Positions 1 to 8,553 of a stretch of DNA of 49,401 nt are shown here, in pieces (the stretch's first letter is position 1; each line of letters opens with the position of its first letter). A program made the translations under genes and the position numbers. This DNA comes from Lachnospiraceae bacterium (GTDB lineage: Bacteria; Bacillota; Clostridia; Lachnospirales; Lachnospiraceae): the NCBI GenBank assembly GCA_022794255.1, contig JAAWEL010000011.1, positions 1-49,401 of the forward strand. Reading direction: 5' to 3'. The notes under the pieces were generated by a model. It saw only the letters and a program-made list of their open reading frames with translations. It had not been told where the DNA came from and did not search any database.

Positions 1-1686
1 GGTGTGATGGTTCGCAATACCTGGGTAAAGGTTGTGAATGAGGACCAGGATGAGGATGATGATCCTGCTGAGTATCACTACTACTACATGCAGTCCAATG
101 GTAAGGCCTACAAGGCTCCGGACAGCAGCACAACCACTCGCTTCAGAACCATTGACGGAAAGAGATATGCCTTTGATGATGACGGTAAGATGCTGTATGG
201 CTGGGTAGTGGATGGTGAGAGACAGACTGATGACGATGGTTGGGAGAGTGCTGTGTATTACCTGGGCAACTGGGATGATGGTGCTATGAAAACTGGTTGG
301 CAAAAGGTCTATGTCTATGATGATGATGAAGATGACGACATGGAGTACTGGTTCAACTTCAAGTCCAATGGTAAGAAGAGATATAATGACACTGACAATG
401 AGATCAAAGAAGAGAAGATCAACGGCAAAAGATACGGCTTTGATAATCGTGGCGTAATGACTTACGAGTGGACCTTGGCTACTTATGGCAACACTACGAA
501 TTCTACTGCAACCTGGGCATCCACCTCAAGCTGGAGATACTTCAATGACATCGAAGATGGTGCTCGCGTGACCAAGGGCTGGTTCAAGGTAGTTGCTCCT
601 CACGAGGACAATGACAATGTATTTAAGAGCAACTATGGTTCCACCACCTTTGCTGCTGCTGACGCAGATGATGAGACCGAGAGATGGTATTACTCCGATG
701 GAGATGGAAAGGTAGTTTCCGGCCAGATCAAGAAGATCAAAGGGAAGTACTATGGCTTCCGCCCAGAAGGGGATGGAAATGACAAGGGTGGCGCTATGCT
801 GAATGGTCTGGTATTGATGATTGTTGACCAGAGTACTGGTGAGATTGTTGAAGTACTGGATGATGGTGTGGATTCTGATGAGTTAGAGGATCTTTTGGAT
901 AAGGATCAGACTGCTACCATTTGGCAGAAAGTTCTTGCCGCTACTAACACCAATTACAGCAATGCAAGCGGTTCCATCACTTCCGCAGACGCATACAGCC
1001 ATGTAGAAGGCAACCGTGTTCTGTCTCTGTACTATTTTGGCAGTGATGAAGATACAGACGGAGCTATGAAGTCTGGTGCAACTACCGTAACGCTTGATGG
1101 TAATACCTATAACTTCATGTTCAACAAGACTGGCGGTGTAGGAACCAGAGGCGCTGGCCTGACAGGGGTTGATGACAACAAGTACATCTACAGCATGGGC
1201 TGCAGAATTAAAGCTGATAGTGATGATAAATACCAGATTGTCAGAGTTAGTGCTAATAGTACAGGTGCAGTAGATCTACATGCAGCGGGTGTGCGTGTTA
1301 CTAAGGTTGCAACCAGTGGAAGCAATGGTATCAGAAGAAATGCTAGAACGTTTGTAAATGATAATAATGAGACGGTTTCTTATGTTGATATTTCCCGGTG
1401 GGCTAATGCTAACACGAAGTATTATCTGGTGAATACCAGTGGTAATATTCAGAAGTCCAAAGTTGCTGCCAAGGATGGCGATGACTGGTACTTCTATGTG
1501 AAGGACAGAGCTCTTAAACTGTATACCAGCGATAAGAACCTGGATATTCTGGATACCAGCAAGGGTGGCCGTGGAGCAGATGGCGTGAGCGAGAAGTGGG
1601 ATTCCCCGAAAACCGTTGCCGGCACTGTTAATGGTGTTACAATTATGCAGAGCCCGTTTGTATCAGATCTGACCACAGGAAATTAA
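1..1686 (+). CDS. Asp-rich cell-wall-binding repeat protein, 5' truncated
   Basis: The reading frame is open to the left edge of the window, so the start codon and any signal peptide are probably missing; about 560 residues remain. The protein is a chain of degenerate aromatic/glycine repeats (GKRYAFDDDGKMLYGW, GKRYGFDNRGVMTYEW, GKYYGF) of the cell-wall/choline-binding (glucan-binding-like) repeat type. Such repeats hold secreted proteins on the Gram-positive surface. Unusual acidic stretches (DEDDDP, DDDEDDDMEYW, HEDNDN) sit inside or between the repeats. No catalytic domain is visible; one may lie upstream of the window. The last 200 residues have fewer recognisable repeats. The protein family type is fairly sure; its ligand and role are unknown. 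Confidence 0.75.
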   Translation, partial: GVMVRNTWVKVVNEDQDEDDDPAEYHYYYMQSNGKAYKAPDSSTTTRFRTIDGKRYAFDDDGKMLYGWVVDGERQTDDDGWESAVYYLGNWDDGAMKTGWQKVYVYDDDEDDDMEYWFNFKSNGKKRYNDTDNEIKEEKINGKRYGFDNRGVMTYEWTLATYGNTTNSTATWASTSSWRYFNDIEDGARVTKGWFKVVAPHEDNDNVFKSNYGSTTFAAADADDETERWYYSDGDGKVVSGQIKKIKGKYYGFRPEGDGNDKGGAMLNGLVLMIVDQSTGEIVEVLDDGVDSDELEDLLDKDQTATIWQKVLAATNTNYSNASGSITSADAYSHVEGNRVLSLYYFGSDEDTDGAMKSGATTVTLDGNTYNFMFNKTGGVGTRGAGLTGVDDNKYIYSMGCRIKADSDDKYQIVRVSANSTGAVDLHAAGVRVTKVATSGSNGIRRNARTFVNDNNETVSYVDISRWANANTKYYLVNTSGNIQKSKVAAKDGDDWYFYVKDRALKLYTSDKNLDILDTSKGGRGADGVSEKWDSPKTVAGTVNGVTIMQSPFVSDLTTGN

Positions 1687-1733
1687 TGTGATTTTTCAGA
1701 ATAATGGGATCTGTCAAGTAATATAAAAATAAC

Positions 1734-1790
1734 ATGCCCCTATTTAAGCAGGTAGGAAAACTTTCCGATATGCCTCTTAAATGGGGGCAT
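1734..1790. terminator. Hairpin after the Asp-rich repeat gene
   Basis: A 15-bp stem (1734-1748 with 1776-1790, one G-T pair) encloses a 27-nt loop. On the plus strand it is not followed by a clean T run. On the minus strand it is followed by a T-rich stretch. It probably marks the transcript end of the upstream gene, but a processing or regulatory hairpin is possible. Confidence 0.5.
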
Positions 1791-1894
1791 TGTATGTGTT
1801 TGGTACGCTGTATAGCAGCAATTATTTATGAATATTATTACATTTTTCTTCCAATGGTTTAATAAAAATTTAGGAAACTTCAGGAATTGGATAG

Positions 1895-1923
1895 TTGCTG
1901 GATATACGAAAATATGGTATGCT
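1895..1923 (+). promoter_or_regulatory. Sigma-A promoter of the gene at 1968
   Basis: TTGCTG (1895-1900), a 17-nt spacer, and TATGCT (1918-1923) preceded by TGG, which gives an extended -10. The gene's GGAGG ribosome site and ATG follow about 40 nt downstream. Confidence 0.6.
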
Positions 1924-1967
1924 TTTTTCATGAATGAAGATTGTACTAAATTTGGAGGTAATAATTT

Positions 1968-3134
1968 ATGAGAAAGAAAGTACTAACAGCATCTTTTTTG
2001 GCCATATCAATAAGCGCATCTATGGGGCTGACTTCCTATGCAGGATGGGTTCATGATGGTCATGGCTGGCAATATCAATATGCAGATGGCAGCACAGCAA
2101 AACAGGGTTGGCTGACAGACCCGGATACAGGATTGATTTACCATATGGCCCCTGGTGGATATATGATGAGTGATACGGAGGTTGAGGGTTATAAGCTGGC
2201 GTCTGACGGACACAGGCTGGATAAGACTGATGAGCAGATAGCCAGAGAAACCAGAGAAAAGGAGAAGAAGGAATCGCGTCCATCTCCCAATAAAGCAAAG
2301 ATGGCATTGGATGCTACGGTAGCAGAGGCTAAAACCAGGGATTATGCAAACTCAACGCTGCGGTCACATTATCAGGCGGAAATGCAGGTATTCATGGATA
2401 AGATTTTTTCCGATATAGCGAATGAGCTGTATAAAGATATTAAGGACAGGCGCGCAGCAGCCATAGAAGCAGCGCAGGAAGCGGCTGTGGCTGCATCCAT
2501 GGAAAGTGAGGATGGAGGAGATATAGGCGAACTGTCTGTTGATTTCAGCAATTTGTATCCCACAGACACATATAAAGCAAATGATAATGAAAATGTTAAA
2601 TACAGCATTTTCAGAACAGAAGACAATCAGGATATTATAGCTGCATCCTATTCTAAAATTGTAAAACCAGAATCAGCAAGGTATGTTCCTTATACTTTTG
2701 AGCTGGGATACAATCGTAGCATCATAGCTTCTGATGAGGATTTGGCAGCATTTGATAAAGGGCTTCAGAGACTTTTGGTGGCTTCCTTAGGACAGGAGCA
2801 GGGAGGCACAATATATGATCAGATTGTAACTGGTGCAATAGCAGATGGGACTTCCGGCAATACGGATTCTGGTAATTCTTTTGTGATTATGAAGAAAAAT
2901 GAAGTGGTGACAATTCGTGTGACCTGCAGCGAGAAAACCTCAGAAGAAGCTGAGATGACAGACGAGACTGGGGAAAATGAAGGTGATGCTCAGACTGAGA
3001 CATCTGTAGAAAATACAGAAACCACATCATCCGTGATTACTTCCGGACAGGGACAGAATCAGGAGAGTGAAGAGGATCAGAACGAAGAACAAGCTCAGGA
3101 AGAAAATGAAAATTCTGAGCAGGCAGAAGAATAA
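1968..3134 (+). CDS. Secreted cell-wall-repeat protein with unknown central domain and Glu-rich tail
   Basis: The 388-residue product starts with a signal peptide (hydrophobic LTASFLAISISASMGLTSYA, cleavage after about residue 25). One to two cell-wall-binding repeats follow (WVHDGHGWQYQYADGSTAKQ, then GYMMSDTEVEGYKL), up to about residue 75. Residues 95-170 are helical and Ala/Glu-rich. Residues 180-310 form a domain I do not recognise. The last 75 residues are a low-complexity acidic tail (Glu, Thr, Ser, Gln). The start is set by GGAGG seven to eight bases before the ATG. It is exported and probably wall-associated. It has its own promoter and a strong terminator, so it is likely monocistronic. 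No enzymatic motif is visible. Confidence 0.85.
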   Translation: MRKKVLTASFLAISISASMGLTSYAGWVHDGHGWQYQYADGSTAKQGWLTDPDTGLIYHMAPGGYMMSDTEVEGYKLASDGHRLDKTDEQIARETREKEKKESRPSPNKAKMALDATVAEAKTRDYANSTLRSHYQAEMQVFMDKIFSDIANELYKDIKDRRAAAIEAAQEAAVAASMESEDGGDIGELSVDFSNLYPTDTYKANDNENVKYSIFRTEDNQDIIAASYSKIVKPESARYVPYTFELGYNRSIIASDEDLAAFDKGLQRLLVASLGQEQGGTIYDQIVTGAIADGTSGNTDSGNSFVIMKKNEVVTIRVTCSEKTSEEAEMTDETGENEGDAQTETSVENTETTSSVITSGQGQNQESEEDQNEEQAQEENENSEQAEE

Positions 3135-3175
3135 GAATAAAACAGAAGGCCATTACGGCCTTCTGTTTTATTCTT
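3133..3175. terminator. Bidirectional intrinsic terminator
   Basis: A perfect 19-bp inverted repeat (3133-3151 with 3157-3175) with a 5-nt loop ends in an AT-rich arm. That gives a T-rich 3' side on both strands. It separates the convergent genes ending at 3134 and 3177. Confidence 0.9.
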
Positions 3176-3176
3176 A

Positions 3177-3677
3177 TCAGGAACCGATCTCAAAGGTCAT
3201 ATACTCATCCATTGGAATCGTGGTTTCAAAGATAGGAGTCCCATTTTTGTAAGAAGTTTCATCATATACCTTTAAATGGATCTCGTTATCCTGGTATAGT
3301 CCGCCAAAGGTATCTTCATCTGATTCTCCATAAGAAAAATCTTGGACAGCGACCTGATCATTAATACCTTTGATAGCCTGGTCAGCATACCAGGAAGTGT
3401 CCTCTGGAGAAGTTCCATCCTTGACAACCACATCAATATTGATGTAAGCTTCGTCTAGATGAAGCTCAAAGTCAATGGCAGAGGCCATGGGATAGTCATC
3501 CGGATCCAAGTAGATATCATCCACATTATCATGAAGCTGATCCACATCAATTTCAATATCCATATACAGATTAAAATCTGGCGCCATTGTTTCGTTGGGG
3601 CGAATGATATTGCTTTTTGTACATCCGCATAACAAGAAAACACAGCTGGTAACAAGTAAAATTGATTTTAATTTCAT
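3177..3677 (-). CDS. Putative lipoprotein of unknown function
   Basis: This is a 166-residue protein with a lipoprotein signal. A short basic N-terminus and a hydrophobic segment lead to the lipobox LLCGC, so the mature protein should start at the Cys near residue 19 and be anchored to the outer face of the membrane. The mature part is acidic (many Asp/Glu, for example DVDQLHDNVDDIYLDPDDY) with alternating strand-like segments. It contains no motif I recognise. The start is supported by AGGAGG about 10 nt upstream on the minus strand. It is convergent with the repeat protein at 1968 and shares its terminator. Function unknown. Confidence 0.8.
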   Translation of the reverse strand: MKLKSILLVTSCVFLLCGCTKSNIIRPNETMAPDFNLYMDIEIDVDQLHDNVDDIYLDPDDYPMASAIDFELHLDEAYINIDVVVKDGTSPEDTSWYADQAIKGINDQVAVQDFSYGESDEDTFGGLYQDNEIHLKVYDETSYKNGTPIFETTIPMDEYMTFEIGS

Positions 3678-3798
3678 ATAAAATAACCTCCTGAATAATT
3701 GTCAGCTTTTTTAAACAAAAGTATTATAAACGATATTCTATGGTTTGGATAGACCTTTTTCAAAAATGTAATTAACAATTAAGAAACTGCACTGTAAG

Positions 3799-3827
3799 TT
3801 GCGAAATAATAAGAAAAATGGTATACT
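3799..3827 (+). promoter_or_regulatory. Sigma-A promoter of the O-antigen-ligase-like gene
   Basis: TTGCGA (3799-3804), a 17-nt spacer, and TATACT (3822-3827) preceded by TGG (extended -10). Transcription would start near 3834, roughly 30 nt before the likely ATG at 3865. Confidence 0.65.
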
Positions 3828-3864
3828 GAGGCAGTAAATAAAAATGGACGGAGGCATTTGCAAG

Positions 3865-5592
3865 ATGGAGAAGATTGTAAAAAAAGGAAAGAGACTGCAA
3901 AATGAAGCAGAGGATTCTTTTGCATCTGTATGTTCATCCATTACCAATGGGATTATCAGTGTGTGTGTACTGATATTAGTGGTGGTTTTTCCACTGATTT
4001 ATGATAAAGCATATATGAACATTATGGATGTAAAATATATATGCTATTATGTGTCTGTGCTGGGGATGTTAGGTCTTTTATTGATAGCAGGCATTGGGAT
4101 GATGGCAGTGGATTGTGTGAAGTACAGATGTGCGTATGTGAGAAGGCTGATGTCAGGCTTGCTGCCGAAAAATTGGAAAAAAACATTTCTGTTATCCGAT
4201 ATTGCCGTTGTTTTATTTGGTCTGGCAGTTGCTTTGTCTACCTTTCATTCCGAATATTTTTATGAGGCCTTTTGGGGGAATGAGGGAAGATATAGTGGAA
4301 TGTTTCTCACTATGCTGTATGTGCTGTCTTATTTAGTAATAAGCCGTTTTTGGAAGCCAAAGAGTTGGTTTATGGATCTGTTTTTGGTTACAGGGATGAT
4401 TATGTGCATCATTGGAATTACAGATTATTTTCGAATGGATATACTTAATTTCCGCGGGCCTCTTACAGATCCAGAGGAGTCAGATATTTTTACCTCAACA
4501 GTGGGCAATATTAATTCTTATACCGCATATGTGGGAATGATTATGGGTTTTGCTGCGACTATGTTTATTACGGCAAAAACAAACAGGAAAACCATATGGT
4601 ACTATTTTTGCATGAGTGTTTCTTTCATTGCTATTATTATGGGATGCAGCGATAATGCTTATTTGGCCATAGGTGCTCTTTTTGGCTTGTTTCCCTTTGT
4701 GGTATTCAGGGATCGGGAATGTGTAAAAAGGTACTTGATTATGTTGGCATCGTTCTTCACAATCATACTATGTATAGATAAGATCAGCCGGATTTATGAA
4801 AATCAGGTGATTGGTCTGGACAGCTTGTTTCGGGTTATTACCGGTCTGGGAATCCTGCCGTTTCTGGTCATTCTTCTTTGGGTTCTGGTGCTGGTGTTTT
4901 TGCGGTATGATAAGAAATGCAGACAGGCAGGAACGGACAATGGGTATTTGTTTGTGCGTATATGGGGTGCTTTTTCCGCGATTGTGATTCTGGCTGTTTT
5001 GGCAGTGTTGTTTGATGCTAATTTGGGCGGACATCCGGAGCGGTATGATGCGGCCAGAAATTACCTGATTTTTTCAAAAGAATGGGGAACAAACAGGGGA
5101 TATATCTGGGGAGCTGCTTTGAAAATATACGGAGAATTTCCTTTGATCACTAAGATACTGGGATATGGACCGGATACTTTTGGTATTTTGACCATGGATC
5201 AGATCCCACATGAGATGGTTTTGGCAACAGGGCAGTTTTATGATAGTGTTCACAATGAATATATACAATATCTGGTGACGATTGGTATTGCTGGCTTATT
5301 CACATACATGGCTTTTTTGGTGTTATCACTATGGAATATGAAAAAAAATATGAATAAAAATCCGATTATTACGGGAGCTTTTGGGGCTGTTTTGTGTTAT
5401 GCATTTCAGGCCATTATAAACATCAATCTTCCTATTGTGGCACCTATGATGTGGCTCCTTTTAAGTATAGGGATAGCAGGGGGAAGAAAACAAGAAAAAG
5501 TGGAAGGAAGCAGTACACAAAAGAAGAATGGAGGATGCAGTCATGTTCTTTATCATGGGGATCAGCCAGGGAAGGAAACAACTGAACTTTGA
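3865..5592 (+). CDS. O-antigen ligase/polymerase (Wzy_C) family membrane protein
   Basis: About 575 residues with at least ten hydrophobic segments. The layout fits the O-antigen ligase/Wzy polymerase superfamily: N-terminal membrane helices, a large extracytoplasmic loop after about residue 390 (GGHPERYDAARNY, YGPDTFGILT, HNEYIQYLVTIGI), then C-terminal helices. The HNEY-type motif in the late loop is typical of the family. Members join or polymerise lipid-linked glycans outside the membrane; in Gram-positives the substrate is usually capsule or wall polysaccharide and is not predictable here. I chose 3865 over the in-frame ATG at 3844 because GGAGG (3849-3853) lies 11 nt before it. The DNA looks more AT-rich than the genes after 8.6 kb. 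No other glycan synthesis genes are adjacent. Confidence 0.8.
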   Translation: MEKIVKKGKRLQNEAEDSFASVCSSITNGIISVCVLILVVVFPLIYDKAYMNIMDVKYICYYVSVLGMLGLLLIAGIGMMAVDCVKYRCAYVRRLMSGLLPKNWKKTFLLSDIAVVLFGLAVALSTFHSEYFYEAFWGNEGRYSGMFLTMLYVLSYLVISRFWKPKSWFMDLFLVTGMIMCIIGITDYFRMDILNFRGPLTDPEESDIFTSTVGNINSYTAYVGMIMGFAATMFITAKTNRKTIWYYFCMSVSFIAIIMGCSDNAYLAIGALFGLFPFVVFRDRECVKRYLIMLASFFTIILCIDKISRIYENQVIGLDSLFRVITGLGILPFLVILLWVLVLVFLRYDKKCRQAGTDNGYLFVRIWGAFSAIVILAVLAVLFDANLGGHPERYDAARNYLIFSKEWGTNRGYIWGAALKIYGEFPLITKILGYGPDTFGILTMDQIPHEMVLATGQFYDSVHNEYIQYLVTIGIAGLFTYMAFLVLSLWNMKKNMNKNPIITGAFGAVLCYAFQAIININLPIVAPMMWLLLSIGIAGGRKQEKVEGSSTQKKNGGCSHVLYHGDQPGKETTEL

Positions 5593-5914
5593 TCAGACAG
5601 TCGTGTGCAGAAGCTGTGGCAGATATGGGCATTTGGAGGTTTATCAGGTATATTCTTATCTGAGCCTGTTCTTTATTCCGGTGTTTAAATGGGGATATAG
5701 CTACTATGTGCAAACCAGCTGTTGTGACAAGCGGATTCCCATAGATCAGACATTGGGAAAAGAGCTTGAGAGAAGGAGAATTGTATCTCTTCCAGAGAAT
5801 ATTATTCCGGATACCTATTGGAACAATGGCAGAAAACGGCACTGTGAAAACTGTGGATTTGAGACAGATGAGGACTATCAATTCTGTCCGAAATGTGGAG
5901 CACATTTGGACTGA
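5543..5914 (+). CDS. Small zinc-ribbon protein
   Basis: This 123-residue protein has two Cys pairs in CxxC spacing near the N-terminus and C-terminus (CRSCGRYG; CENCGFETDEDYQFCPKCG). The last is a classic zinc-ribbon knuckle, so at least one zinc is probably bound. Between them lies an aromatic-rich stretch (YSYLSLFFIPVFKWGYSYY) of the kind seen in the zinc_ribbon_15-type family. The start at 5543 is chosen because GGAGG (5530-5534) is 8 nt upstream; an ATG at 5528 has no such site. It overlaps the end of the preceding membrane-protein gene by about 50 nt in another frame and is probably co-transcribed with it. Cellular role unknown. Confidence 0.8.
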   Translation: MFFIMGISQGRKQLNFDQTVVCRSCGRYGHLEVYQVYSYLSLFFIPVFKWGYSYYVQTSCCDKRIPIDQTLGKELERRRIVSLPENIIPDTYWNNGRKRHCENCGFETDEDYQFCPKCGAHLD

Positions 5915-5924
5915 TATGGAGACA

Positions 5925-5968
5925 AATAGCAGCCTTTGGGATTTCATAGTCCTTTTAAGGCTGCTATT
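5925..5968 (+). terminator. Large-loop hairpin between zinc-ribbon and MATE genes
   Basis: A perfect 12-bp stem (5925-5936 with 5957-5968) encloses a 20-nt loop holding a further short GGA/TCC pairing. It is not followed by a T run. It may be an RNA processing site, a weak terminator or a leader hairpin of the MATE gene 31 nt downstream. Confidence 0.45.
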
Positions 5969-5999
5969 CAATCTACAGGAATGCAGAGGGAAAATGAAT

Positions 6000-7322
6000 A
6001 TGTTATTTTCGAAAAAGGATTTAATAAAATTATTAGGACCACTGATCATAGAACAGATATTGACTGTACTTGTAGGGATGGTGGATGTGGTGATGGTGGC
6101 AGCTGTGGGAGAAGCGGCCGTGTCTGGCGTGGCACTGGTGGATTCGGTCAGCATATTGATTATTCAGCTTTTGGCTGCTTTGGCTACAGGAGGGGCTGTG
6201 GTGTGCTCTCAGTATATCGGAAAACAAAAACTGGAGATAGCGTGTCATGGGGCGGGACAGCTGATTCTGGTTACTGTGATGTGCTCATGTTTGTTTGCAG
6301 GGATTGCATTACTGGGGGGTCGTCATCTTCTGGAATGGATTTTTGGACAGGCAGAAGAGGCAGTCATGGAAAATGCGGCCCTTTATTTTCGGATTACAGC
6401 ATTATCCTATCTGTTTCTTGCCCTGTATAATTCAGGGGCTGCATTATTTCGTTCCATGGGAAATTCCAAGGTATCCATGCTTGTATCTATGGTGATGAAC
6501 GGGATCAATATTTTGGGAAACGGGCTCTGTATTTATGGGCTTCAAATGGGGGTGGAGGGCGTTGCTATCCCTACATTGATTTCCCGGATTATAGCAGCTG
6601 TTCTGATGGGATATCTAATAACACGACAGGATAATATTATTCATATATCCGGATTTAAGGACTTGCGGCCAAACCGGGAAATGATGAAGAAGATTTTGGG
6701 AGTGGGAATCCCCAGCGGACTGGAAAACGGAATGTTTCAATTTGGGAAAATTGCATTGCAGAGCCTGGTTTCCACCTTGGGAACAGCAGCGATTGCAAGC
6801 TTTGCAGTGGCTTCCAATTTGGTTACGCTCCAATATTTGCCGGGAAATGCATTAGGACTGGGGCTGATTACGATTGTGGGTCAGTGCGTTGGAGCGGGAG
6901 AATATGAACAGGCTAAGCAATATACGAAAAAACTGATTATGGTAAATTATGGATTGCTGCTGGTAATCTGTGGCTTTATGGTTTTTTTCAGCCATCCGAT
7001 TGTAGGGATGTACCATTTGTCCCAGGAAGCATCAGAATTGGCACGGAGGATGATATTGATGCATGCAGCAGGAATGGTGGTGTGGCCGTTGGCATTTCCC
7101 CTTCCCAATACACTGCGTGCCGGATTGGATGCGCGGTTTACCATGGCAGTGTCAGTGTTTTCTATGTGGACCTTCCGCATTGGATTTGCATGTTTGTTTG
7201 TGAAGATCTGGAAAGTTGGGGTAATGGGAATTTGGTGGGGAATGTTTATAGACTGGATATTCCGTGCAGTAGTCTTTTCCGCACGTTTTTGTGGTTTTAC
7301 ATCTAGAGTAAAGCAGGTGTAG
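6000..7322 (+). CDS. MATE family efflux transporter
   Basis: About 440 residues with twelve hydrophobic segments in two similar halves, the fold of multidrug and toxin extrusion (MATE/NorM/DinF) antiporters. Family signs are the opening KKDLIKLLGPLIIEQILTVL, the VGMVDVVMVAAVGEAAVSGV segment and the GTAAIASFAVASNL stretch at the start of the second half. These proteins export cationic compounds or metabolites using Na+ or H+ gradients. The open frame runs back to 5766, but that part overlaps the zinc-ribbon gene and looks non-coding. ATG 6000 has GAGGG at 5986-5990 with 9 nt spacing; ATG 5994 is the alternative. Substrate unknown. Confidence 0.9.
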   Translation: MLFSKKDLIKLLGPLIIEQILTVLVGMVDVVMVAAVGEAAVSGVALVDSVSILIIQLLAALATGGAVVCSQYIGKQKLEIACHGAGQLILVTVMCSCLFAGIALLGGRHLLEWIFGQAEEAVMENAALYFRITALSYLFLALYNSGAALFRSMGNSKVSMLVSMVMNGINILGNGLCIYGLQMGVEGVAIPTLISRIIAAVLMGYLITRQDNIIHISGFKDLRPNREMMKKILGVGIPSGLENGMFQFGKIALQSLVSTLGTAAIASFAVASNLVTLQYLPGNALGLGLITIVGQCVGAGEYEQAKQYTKKLIMVNYGLLLVICGFMVFFSHPIVGMYHLSQEASELARRMILMHAAGMVVWPLAFPLPNTLRAGLDARFTMAVSVFSMWTFRIGFACLFVKIWKVGVMGIWWGMFIDWIFRAVVFSARFCGFTSRVKQV

Positions 7323-7384
7323 GCGGAGATCTTACAATATTGTAAAATGAAATAAAAATTTCAGAAATGAAAAGGGGAAAAACA

Positions 7385-7414
7385 TTGACAAACAATACTT
7401 TAAAAAGGTATGAT
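7385..7414 (+). promoter_or_regulatory. Sigma-A promoter of the two small repeat-protein genes
   Basis: TTGACA (7385-7390), an 18-nt spacer, and TATGAT (7409-7414). It precedes the gene at 7461 by about 40 nt of leader with a GAGGAG ribosome site. A 14-bp perfect palindrome (7332-7345) lies upstream and could be a protein site or a weak hairpin. Confidence 0.75.
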
Positions 7415-7460
7415 TGATCTATTGCATCAGATAAAAATTTGAGGAGAGGAGATTATTTCT

Positions 7461-7973
7461 ATGAGACGGAAATTGATAGTGATAACAGCAATGGTAATGG
7501 TACTTTCTATGCTTTCTTCTGTGGTGACGCTGGCTGCAGATTGGGGAAAGACTGGCAACCAGTGGTTTTACTACCTGGATGATGGGACGGTTGCCAAAAA
7601 TCTCTGGATTCATACAGAGGGAGGTCCCTACTGGGTGAATGATGATGGGACTATGGCAGCGAAGCAATGGGTCAATGATGGTGAATTCTGGTATTATGTC
7701 AATGAAAATGGCAACCGGCTTGTCAGTGAGCTGGTGAAGCTAAATGGTGAATATTTTTGGTTTAATGAGAATGGTATTATGGCAAGGGATGAGTGGATTT
7801 GTATGGAAGATGGAAAGTGGTATTATTTCCAGGAAAATGGTTATGCAATGAAAAACGGCTGGAAGCTCATCAATGGAGATTATTATTATTTCTTGAAAAG
7901 CGGTGTAATGGCATCAGATGCTCTGGTACCTGGTGGATATCGGGTAGGGTCAGATGGCAAATGGGTGCAATGA
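7461..7973 (+). CDS. Small secreted cell-wall-binding repeat protein
   Basis: This 170-residue product has a signal peptide (hydrophobic VITAMVMVLSMLSSVVTLAA, cleavage near residue 24). Almost all of the mature protein is five to six aromatic cell-wall-binding repeats (GNQWFYYLDDGTVAKNLW, GEFWYYVNENGNRL, GKWYYFQENGYAMKNGW, GDYYYFLKSGVM). The C-terminus ends in GYRVGSDGKWVQ, a cap also found in the next gene. There is no separate catalytic domain, so it probably acts as a wall-binding or adhesive module by itself. A strong promoter and GAGGAG support the start. It forms a two-gene unit with the gene at 8007, 33 nt downstream. Confidence 0.88.
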   Translation: MRRKLIVITAMVMVLSMLSSVVTLAADWGKTGNQWFYYLDDGTVAKNLWIHTEGGPYWVNDDGTMAAKQWVNDGEFWYYVNENGNRLVSELVKLNGEYFWFNENGIMARDEWICMEDGKWYYFQENGYAMKNGWKLINGDYYYFLKSGVMASDALVPGGYRVGSDGKWVQ

Positions 7974-8006
7974 TACACAAGTAAAAGAAGAAAAGGAGGT
8001 GGAAAC

Positions 8007-8411
8007 ATGAAAGCAGGAAAAAGAATCCTGGCAGTATGGGTCTTGTCAGCAATGATGGTTTTTGGCGGGGCTATGGTGTGTCATGCGGAGACCGGATGGG
8101 TTGAGAGAGGGAATGCCTGGTATTATTACAGCTCAGACGGTTCAATGGCTGCTAACAGATGGGTTATTACCAATGGCGGCCAATTCTGGATGAATGAAGA
8201 TGGCAGAATGGCTACGAACCGATGGATCGATACAAACGGGACATTCTATTATGTGGGACCCAGTGGGGAATGTGTCACAGGATGGTATGAGATCAATGGA
8301 AAATGGTATTATTTTTATCCGGGGGATCAGACCAACAAATTTGCAATGGCAGTGGACACACAGATCGATGGTTATCGGGTCGGCAAGGATGGAGCCTGGG
8401 TAACGAATTAA
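8007..8411 (+). CDS. Small secreted cell-wall-binding repeat protein
   Basis: A 134-residue paralogue of the preceding protein. A signal peptide (residues 1-28, ending near VCHAETGW) is followed by about four aromatic repeats (GNAWYYYSSDGSMAANRW, GGQFWMNEDGRMATNRW, GTFYYVGPSGECVTGWY, GKWYYF) and the same GYRVGKDGAWV ending. One Cys occurs in the mature part. The ATG follows AGGAGGTGG at good spacing. It lies in one transcript with the gene at 7461, and a terminator follows directly. It is likely surface-attached through its repeats; no enzymatic function is visible. Confidence 0.88.
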   Translation: MKAGKRILAVWVLSAMMVFGGAMVCHAETGWVERGNAWYYYSSDGSMAANRWVITNGGQFWMNEDGRMATNRWIDTNGTFYYVGPSGECVTGWYEINGKWYYFYPGDQTNKFAMAVDTQIDGYRVGKDGAWVTN

Positions 8412-8415
8412 CAGG

Positions 8416-8464
8416 AACAGCTTCGTGAAATCTTAGGAAATGGATTTTGCGAGGCTGTTTTTGT
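8416..8464 (+). terminator. Intrinsic terminator
   Basis: A long hairpin pairs an outer AACAGCTTCG with CGAGGCTGTT (one G-U pair) and an inner GAAATC with GATTTT. It starts right after the stop codon at 8411 and ends in a T run (TGTTTTTG). Confidence 0.8.
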
Positions 8465-8553
8465 CTGTAAAAAAGTAAGGCTGATATTATAGAAGGATAG
8501 AAAAACAGAGGGCATGGGGAAGGGAGAATGGGTTTAGAAAAGACAAAAAGAGA

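Noticed and set aside
5444..6154. 236-codon open frame on the minus strand
   Set aside because: It runs antisense to the zinc-ribbon and MATE genes, has low-complexity Ser/Thr/Ile composition and no ribosome site.
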